Assembly (NCBI GenBank): GCA_024641205.1
Contig: JAHEDM010000085.1
Coordinates: 1-8,460, forward strand
Length of the DNA: 8,460 bases
Direction: 5' to 3'
Source of the DNA: Actinomycetes bacterium
Lineage (GTDB): Bacteria > Actinomycetota > Acidimicrobiia > Spongiisociales > UBA4744
The notes beneath the pieces were generated by a model. The model made no database searches and was not told the origin of the DNA. It saw only the letters and a list, made by a program, of their open reading frames with translations. Both the position numbers and the translations under genes were made by a program. Positions 4,805 through 8,460 of this stretch are shown piece after piece; positions within the stretch are counted from its first letter, which is position 1; each line of letters begins with the position of its first letter.

Positions 4805-6082
4805 CTACTTGACTTTCACATCGATCCACACCAATCGGTGGTCCGAACTCGGGAACGGGAACGTCCCCACGAGTGGGAACAGGGGATCGGTGCTTAGCGG
4901 CCAGAAGACCCCTGAGTCGATGATCTTCATGTTCTTGCGCGGCAAGACGTAGTCGGCCCGCAGGTTGCCGGGGGCACCTCCGAAGTCCGGTGGTGGACCG
5001 TAGGCGTCCGCAAAGTCGGCCGTATCGAACGCCGGGTCACTGAGGTGCAACGTGTTGGCAGCTTCTTGGAGTGCTGCCTGCTCCGGCCCGCCCAAACTCG
5101 ACGGCGTCATTTTGGTGTTCACCTTCGGGTGATCCAGCAGCTGCTGGATCGATCCCGGGATGCTGTCTCCGTCCAATGGATCCGAGTTCTGGTCACCGGC
5201 GATGACGAATCTGTCATTACCTCCCAGGCCCCCGAATACGCCGTCATCGTCGTAGATGTAGCCATTTCGACCCGGGTGGATATAGTCCGCCCAGAAACGA
5301 ATCTCGTCAAAGTTGCGGCGACCATTGAAATCAACGCCTGCCGGGTAAGAAGGCGGGTCGTCGAAAACCGGCGGCGTTGGATGGCTCACCAGGAAGTGAA
5401 CCATCGTGCCATCGATGGCGATCGGTACATCCCAGTGGGACTTCGAGGAAAGCCGGAAGGAGTCCAGTTCCGGCCCCGGCGTATACCAGTCGGCCGGTTC
5501 CGGCGTTCCCGGGTCATCGGGGAGTAGCGCTCCCGGCATGTCCTTCCACTTGAATAGCTGGAAGGTCCGGATGGCGCCGTAGTCGATCGGGTACATCGAA
5601 TAGACGGCCATACCATACTGCCCCGGGAAGAACCCGAACCCGTAAGCGTCGTTGGGTCCGCCCACGGAGCCGTTGTTATCGAGGTCCAGACCGGAGGGAA
5701 TCCCTGTGTTCGACGGAGCAACGTATCGATATGGGTAGTGAATCGGCAGTGCTCCGTTCTGCGAGATCGACAGGTAATTGTCCTGGAACAACCGGGCGGC
5801 ATCCCCCCCGGCGTCGTAGTCGAACTCGTTGATCAGCAGCACCTCGGGTTGAACCCGCTGGATGATTTCGGCCACCGTCTGCGCCTGCGCATTGCCCGGC
5901 GTCGATAGATCGCTGATCAGGTCACCGGCGTTGAACCGGTTCAACGACGCGTTGAACGTGGCGAAACGAACCTCAGGTGGAGCGTTGCTGTGCTCGGGTT
6001 GTGCAGCCGCCACTGCGGTAGGCAAAACGGCCAGTGCCAATGCGGCCACCACCAACATGATCAAGAGCTGTTTCCGTTTCAT
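4805..6082 (-). CDS. Secreted endonuclease/exonuclease/phosphatase (EEP) family protein
   Basis: A 425-residue exported metal-dependent hydrolase of the EEP (DNase I-like) superfamily. MKRKQ, a hydrophobic core LLIMLVVAALALAVL and AVAAA form a Sec signal peptide with likely cleavage near residue 27. EEP landmarks in order: N44 in FATFNASLNR, E86 in LLINEFDYD, H234 in LVSHPTPP, D297 and N299 in IAGDQNSDPLDG, D377 in RADYVLP, and D414-H415 in SSDHRLVWIDV. Residues 133-145 (DLDNNGSVGGPND) resemble a calcium loop of the DxDxNG type. The substrate may be DNA, RNA or a phosphoester; the exported forms are poorly characterised. ATG at 6082 has GAGGAG 4 nt upstream and begins the signal peptide, so a longer open frame is rejected. 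It lies 86 bp downstream of the ExeM/NucH-type gene on the same strand, with a hairpin between them. Confidence 0.92.
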   Translation of the reverse strand: MKRKQLLIMLVVAALALAVLPTAVAAAQPEHSNAPPEVRFATFNASLNRFNAGDLISDLSTPGNAQAQTVAEIIQRVQPEVLLINEFDYDAGGDAARLFQDNYLSISQNGALPIHYPYRYVAPSNTGIPSGLDLDNNGSVGGPNDAYGFGFFPGQYGMAVYSMYPIDYGAIRTFQLFKWKDMPGALLPDDPGTPEPADWYTPGPELDSFRLSSKSHWDVPIAIDGTMVHFLVSHPTPPVFDDPPSYPAGVDFNGRRNFDEIRFWADYIHPGRNGYIYDDDGVFGGLGGNDRFVIAGDQNSDPLDGDSIPGSIQQLLDHPKVNTKMTPSSLGGPEQAALQEAANTLHLSDPAFDTADFADAYGPPPDFGGAPGNLRADYVLPRKNMKIIDSGVFWPLSTDPLFPLVGTFPFPSSDHRLVWIDVKVK

Positions 6083-6112
6083 ACCTCTCCTCTCCCGCCG
6101 ACAGCCGACGAG

Positions 6113-6138
6113 GCCCGGCGGGAACAACCCCGCCGGGC
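6113..6138 (-). terminator. Hairpin between the two nuclease genes, with an overlapping alternative pairing
   Basis: GCCCGGCGGG (6113-6122) and CCCGCCGGGC (6129-6138) form a perfect 10-bp GC stem with a 6-nt loop, starting 30 bp after the stop of the ExeM/NucH-type gene. No T run follows on the minus strand. The middle arm can instead pair over 8 bp (6116-6123) with TCCCGCCG at 6093-6100, just upstream of the next gene's ribosome site, which is an attenuator-like arrangement. It may terminate, partly terminate or only stabilise the upstream message. Confidence 0.5.
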
Positions 6139-6168
6139 ATCACTTTGGTCAAGCGACCACCGCCGCCT

Positions 6169-8460
6169 TCACTTTCCAAGTCGCAATCCGATGAGCACAG
6201 GGTCATGGTCGGAAGACCTGAATTCGTCCGGGCTATAGAGTTCCGGCTGGTTGTAGGTGTTGTAATCCAAGGCACTTGGCTCGTCTGCATTGATGTGCCA
6301 GAAGGCCGAACCCTTGACTTGGATTGTCATGCTTGGCGTCGCCAGGGCATGGTCCAAGTAACCCGATTGTGAGAAGAAGTTGTATGAGTACGCACCCTTC
6401 TTCCAACCGGTACCGTTGAACTCGTCTATCAGATCCGTATATCCGGCGTCTGTGAACACCTTGACTGGATCCTCCATCGCGTAGCTGTTCAGGTCACCAA
6501 TGACCAGTACGTCCGGGTCCCCCGTTTCGTCCTGCAGGAACTCAACGAACTCGGCTACCCGCTCCGCCTGTAGGACGCGCTGTTCATTGAAACAGGATTG
6601 CCCGTCGAACTGATCGTCGTCTAAGCCTCCGTTCCCGCCGAACCCGGGACAACTCTTCGACTTGAGGTGGTTCACAACAACTGTGAAGACCTCCCCGTCG
6701 GCCTCAAAGGTCTGAGCGACGGGTGGACGGCCCAGCGGATCGATGCGAGTCGGATCCGGGTGAGTCGCATCAAATACGGCATCCGCAATCGTTTCCGGAC
6801 CACCGACGGGTGTGACCGACGCTGGTCGGTAGATGATCTCATTACGGATCACATAATTGTTGTAGTGGTCGAGTTCTCCCACCCACGCCCAGGTCCCGGC
6901 GCCTTCTATTGCGTTGAGTTCGGTGACGAGCGTTTCAATGGGGACATTCAGCGGATTGTTTTCAACCTCCTGCAACCCGATGATGTCGGCATCCAGCCCA
7001 GTGAGAGCAGCGAGCAGTTTCGCCAGCTGGCGTTGGTACTCAGCTACCGAGTCTGCCCCGCGGCAGTCTTGATCTCCGTCAGGACCACAGATCTCGTTTG
7101 CTGACCCGGAGTAGTCAATCGTCGTGAAGAAGTTCAGCACGTTGAACGATGCCACCGTGATGTCGCCCTTGACGTTCGGCGGTCCGTCGGGGCGCGGGTT
7201 CTTCTTCTGAAACTCCACCGGAACAGTCGGGTGCAATTCGTACACACCGAAGCCGTAGCTGATAACCCCGGTCAGTTTCTTCTTCGTAGTGTCACCTGTC
7301 CGCAGGGTCCGATAACCGTCTTCGTCGTAGAAGTAGGGCAGCCATGGCGGATTCTCCCAGGTACTGCCATCCTCCAGCTGGATGCGATTGAGATCGTTCA
7401 TCTCCTGCAGCGCGATGGCGTCGTCGCCCGGGGCAACAACGTTGGTCGGTGTATCGAGCGGCCAGCTGAACGAGAGGTCCACCTCGCCGTAACGGCCCTG
7501 GGTGTAGTTCCCCGATACATGCAGCTTCTGCGGCATGTCGATCAGCATGCCCTCAACCGACTCCCAATCATCCATGCTGGAAACCGGCAGGAACACCTTG
7601 GTCGGCTTGACCCTTCCCATTCTGCAGACAGTCAGGTCCGAAACATCCGACAGTTCGGTGAGCCCGAAATACTCGGAAACCTCAGCGGTGAACCGAACCA
7701 CGTCGCCGACGGACACGTCGTAATCCCAGGTATCACGGTGGAAGACGAATACGCCGTCAGACGTGGAGGAATCCTTGTCACCCTTCAAATCCTGAACGAA
7801 GAACCCGCTCAATTCGCTCGACTTCTGGAAGTCGGCAGTGACGACGCCCTGCGTTGTAACCAGCGCGGACGTCACTAATGCCAACCCGTCCGGTGCGCCG
7901 TTCTGTATCCCATTCGTCGGATAGTCCACCGTGAGCACCCCGAATCCATTCTGCAGATCCGGAATGGTCCCGGAAAGCGTGGTGGAGCCGTAACTCTGTC
8001 CATTGGCACCGTTGTAGAGAACGATGCTCCAACCGGTGAGTTCAAAGCCTGCCGGCCCGGCGATTTCGATTGCCTCACCCGTGTCGGTGCCCGAGTTGTC
8101 GTAGTGGATCTCGTTGATGAACGGTTGATCGCCAGAGCCCAAGAAGGTCTGGCTGGTGTTGATGGATCCAAACGTGGCCGGAGCAGCCGCCGCCCACGAG
8201 AAATCACCGTAGGAAGAGCCCGTCCCCGTGAGTTGGAGCGAGTAACCCACCGGTGTGCTACTAGATTCCGAAACACCGATGTCGTCGCTCGTCAATCCAT
8301 CTGCAACGCCACCATTGGCCGTAAACGAGCCCTCATAGGACAAGAACTGTAGAGGGCTTGGGAGGAGCGGGCTGGTGAACCCGTCCCCTTGTATCTCATA
8401 GATCGGTGTGTACGGCTCACTACACACCCCGTTCGCTGCTGCCGCCGATCCCGCCGGCAG
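6169..8460 (-). CDS. ExeM/NucH-type secreted endonuclease with permuted lamin-tail-like module, N-terminus beyond the right edge
   Basis: Extracellular DNase-like protein; 763 residues lie in the window, numbered from the edge. Residues 1-12 (LPAGSAAAANGV) look like the end of a signal peptide, so the true start is outside; a GTG at 8427 would discard it and is rejected. Residues 13-32 carry the family motif IYEIQGDG. Residues 37-196 are a lamin-tail-like module in swapped order. Residues 201-279 (TTQGVVTADF, SGFFVQD, TSDGVFVF, VGDVVRF) form the OB-like nucleic-acid-binding region of ExeM/NucH proteins, with a conserved linker to about 420. The EEP catalytic domain runs from about 430: N440 (SFNVLNFF), E498 (LQEVENN), H598 (NHLKSKSCPG), D656 and N658 (GDLNSYAMEDPV), GYLDHALA at 700-707, D751-H752 (SSDHDPV). 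Expected activity is metal-dependent cleavage of external DNA. It is followed on the same strand by a second EEP gene. Confidence 0.93.
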   Translation of the reverse strand: MPAGSAAAANGVCSEPYTPIYEIQGDGFTSPLLPSPLQFLSYEGSFTANGGVADGLTSDDIGVSESSSTPVGYSLQLTGTGSSYGDFSWAAAAPATFGSINTSQTFLGSGDQPFINEIHYDNSGTDTGEAIEIAGPAGFELTGWSIVLYNGANGQSYGSTTLSGTIPDLQNGFGVLTVDYPTNGIQNGAPDGLALVTSALVTTQGVVTADFQKSSELSGFFVQDLKGDKDSSTSDGVFVFHRDTWDYDVSVGDVVRFTAEVSEYFGLTELSDVSDLTVCRMGRVKPTKVFLPVSSMDDWESVEGMLIDMPQKLHVSGNYTQGRYGEVDLSFSWPLDTPTNVVAPGDDAIALQEMNDLNRIQLEDGSTWENPPWLPYFYDEDGYRTLRTGDTTKKKLTGVISYGFGVYELHPTVPVEFQKKNPRPDGPPNVKGDITVASFNVLNFFTTIDYSGSANEICGPDGDQDCRGADSVAEYQRQLAKLLAALTGLDADIIGLQEVENNPLNVPIETLVTELNAIEGAGTWAWVGELDHYNNYVIRNEIIYRPASVTPVGGPETIADAVFDATHPDPTRIDPLGRPPVAQTFEADGEVFTVVVNHLKSKSCPGFGGNGGLDDDQFDGQSCFNEQRVLQAERVAEFVEFLQDETGDPDVLVIGDLNSYAMEDPVKVFTDAGYTDLIDEFNGTGWKKGAYSYNFFSQSGYLDHALATPSMTIQVKGSAFWHINADEPSALDYNTYNQPELYSPDEFRSSDHDPVLIGLRLGK
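7873..8352 (-). other. Circularly permuted lamin-tail-like module inside the ExeM/NucH-type gene
   Basis: Read N to C, the module first gives what is normally its second half, QFLSYEGSF ... TSDDIGVSESSSTPVGYSLQ ... FGSINTSQTF (8143-8352). A short LGSGDQP joint follows. Then comes what is normally its first half, FINEIHYDNSGTDTGEAIE ... GIQNGAPDGLALV (7873-8121). In the bacterial exported proteins I recall, INEIHYDN ... DGxALV directly precedes QFLSYEG ... GQTF. The frame stays open throughout, so the product should be made. Natural permutation or a local assembly error are both possible. Confidence 0.7.
7883..8386. repeat. Nine-base direct repeat bracketing the permuted module
   Basis: AACCCGTCC occurs at 7883-7891 and 8378-8386, exactly 495 bp (165 codons) apart. 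In both copies it encodes Asp-Gly in the same reading phase: GDGF near the N-terminus and PDGL at the end of the module. Recombination between the copies would remove the module in frame and join IYEIQGDG to the OB-like region. Whether this reflects how the module arrived is inference; a chance match is possible. Confidence 0.5.

Noticed and set aside
5045..5527. Plus-strand open frame of 160 codons opposite the secreted EEP gene
   Set aside because: Antisense to a well-supported gene with catalytic motifs; no recognisable protein features.
7231..7878. Plus-strand open frame of 215 codons opposite the ExeM/NucH-type gene
   Set aside because: Shadow of the OB-like coding region; no ribosome site and no family resemblance.
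8425..8427. GTG as the start of the ExeM/NucH-type protein
   Set aside because: The frame stays open to the window edge and reads as the end of an Ala-rich signal peptide, so the real start lies further upstream.

Overview
The window is a GC-rich bacterial segment with seven complete protein genes and one partial gene at each end. I see no tRNA, rRNA, CRISPR array, transposase or integrase. The partial gene at the left edge is a SARP/BTAD-type regulator fused to an nSTAND1 NTPase module, which is common in Actinomycetota and also found in Chloroflexota. Together with the GC-rich codon usage and strong AGGAGG-type ribosome sites, this suggests a high-GC Gram-positive lineage, perhaps Acidimicrobiia-like. 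The taxonomic placement is inference.

Layout. (1) 1-1110, minus: BTAD/nSTAND1 regulator, C-terminus off the left edge. (2) 1257-1805, minus: a 182-residue single-pass membrane protein whose exterior part is six imperfect 20-22 residue repeats; I recognise no family. (3) 1993-2616, plus: a PEBP (YbhB/YbcL) protein, divergent from the repeat protein. (4) 2776-4394, minus: a two-gene operon, nitroreductase then Kv-beta-like aldo/keto reductase, 8 bp apart. (5) 4523-4741, plus: a dodecin-like protein lacking the flavin-stacking tryptophan. It is divergent from the nitroreductase across a 129-bp gap that holds a large inverted repeat centred midway between the two start codons. (6) A strong palindromic hairpin at 4753-4774 separates convergent dodecin and nuclease genes. 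(7) 4805-6082, minus: a secreted endonuclease/exonuclease/phosphatase (EEP) protein. (8) 6169 to beyond 8460, minus: an ExeM/NucH-type secreted nuclease, N-terminus off the right edge.

How the genes may work together. Genes 4 and 5 form a plausible flavin/nicotinamide redox group. Genes 7 and 8 are two exported EEP enzymes in the same orientation that could degrade external DNA or phosphoesters. The left part (regulator, repeat protein, PEBP) has no obvious shared pathway.

The most unusual observation is in the ExeM/NucH-type protein. Its lamin-tail-like module appears in circularly permuted order (second half before first half) and is inserted between the usual IxEIQGxG motif and the OB-like domain. 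A 9-bp in-frame direct repeat brackets the module. The other notable items are the orphan repeat membrane protein and the large inverted repeat at 4427-4489. I found no clear defence system or other multi-gene novel system.
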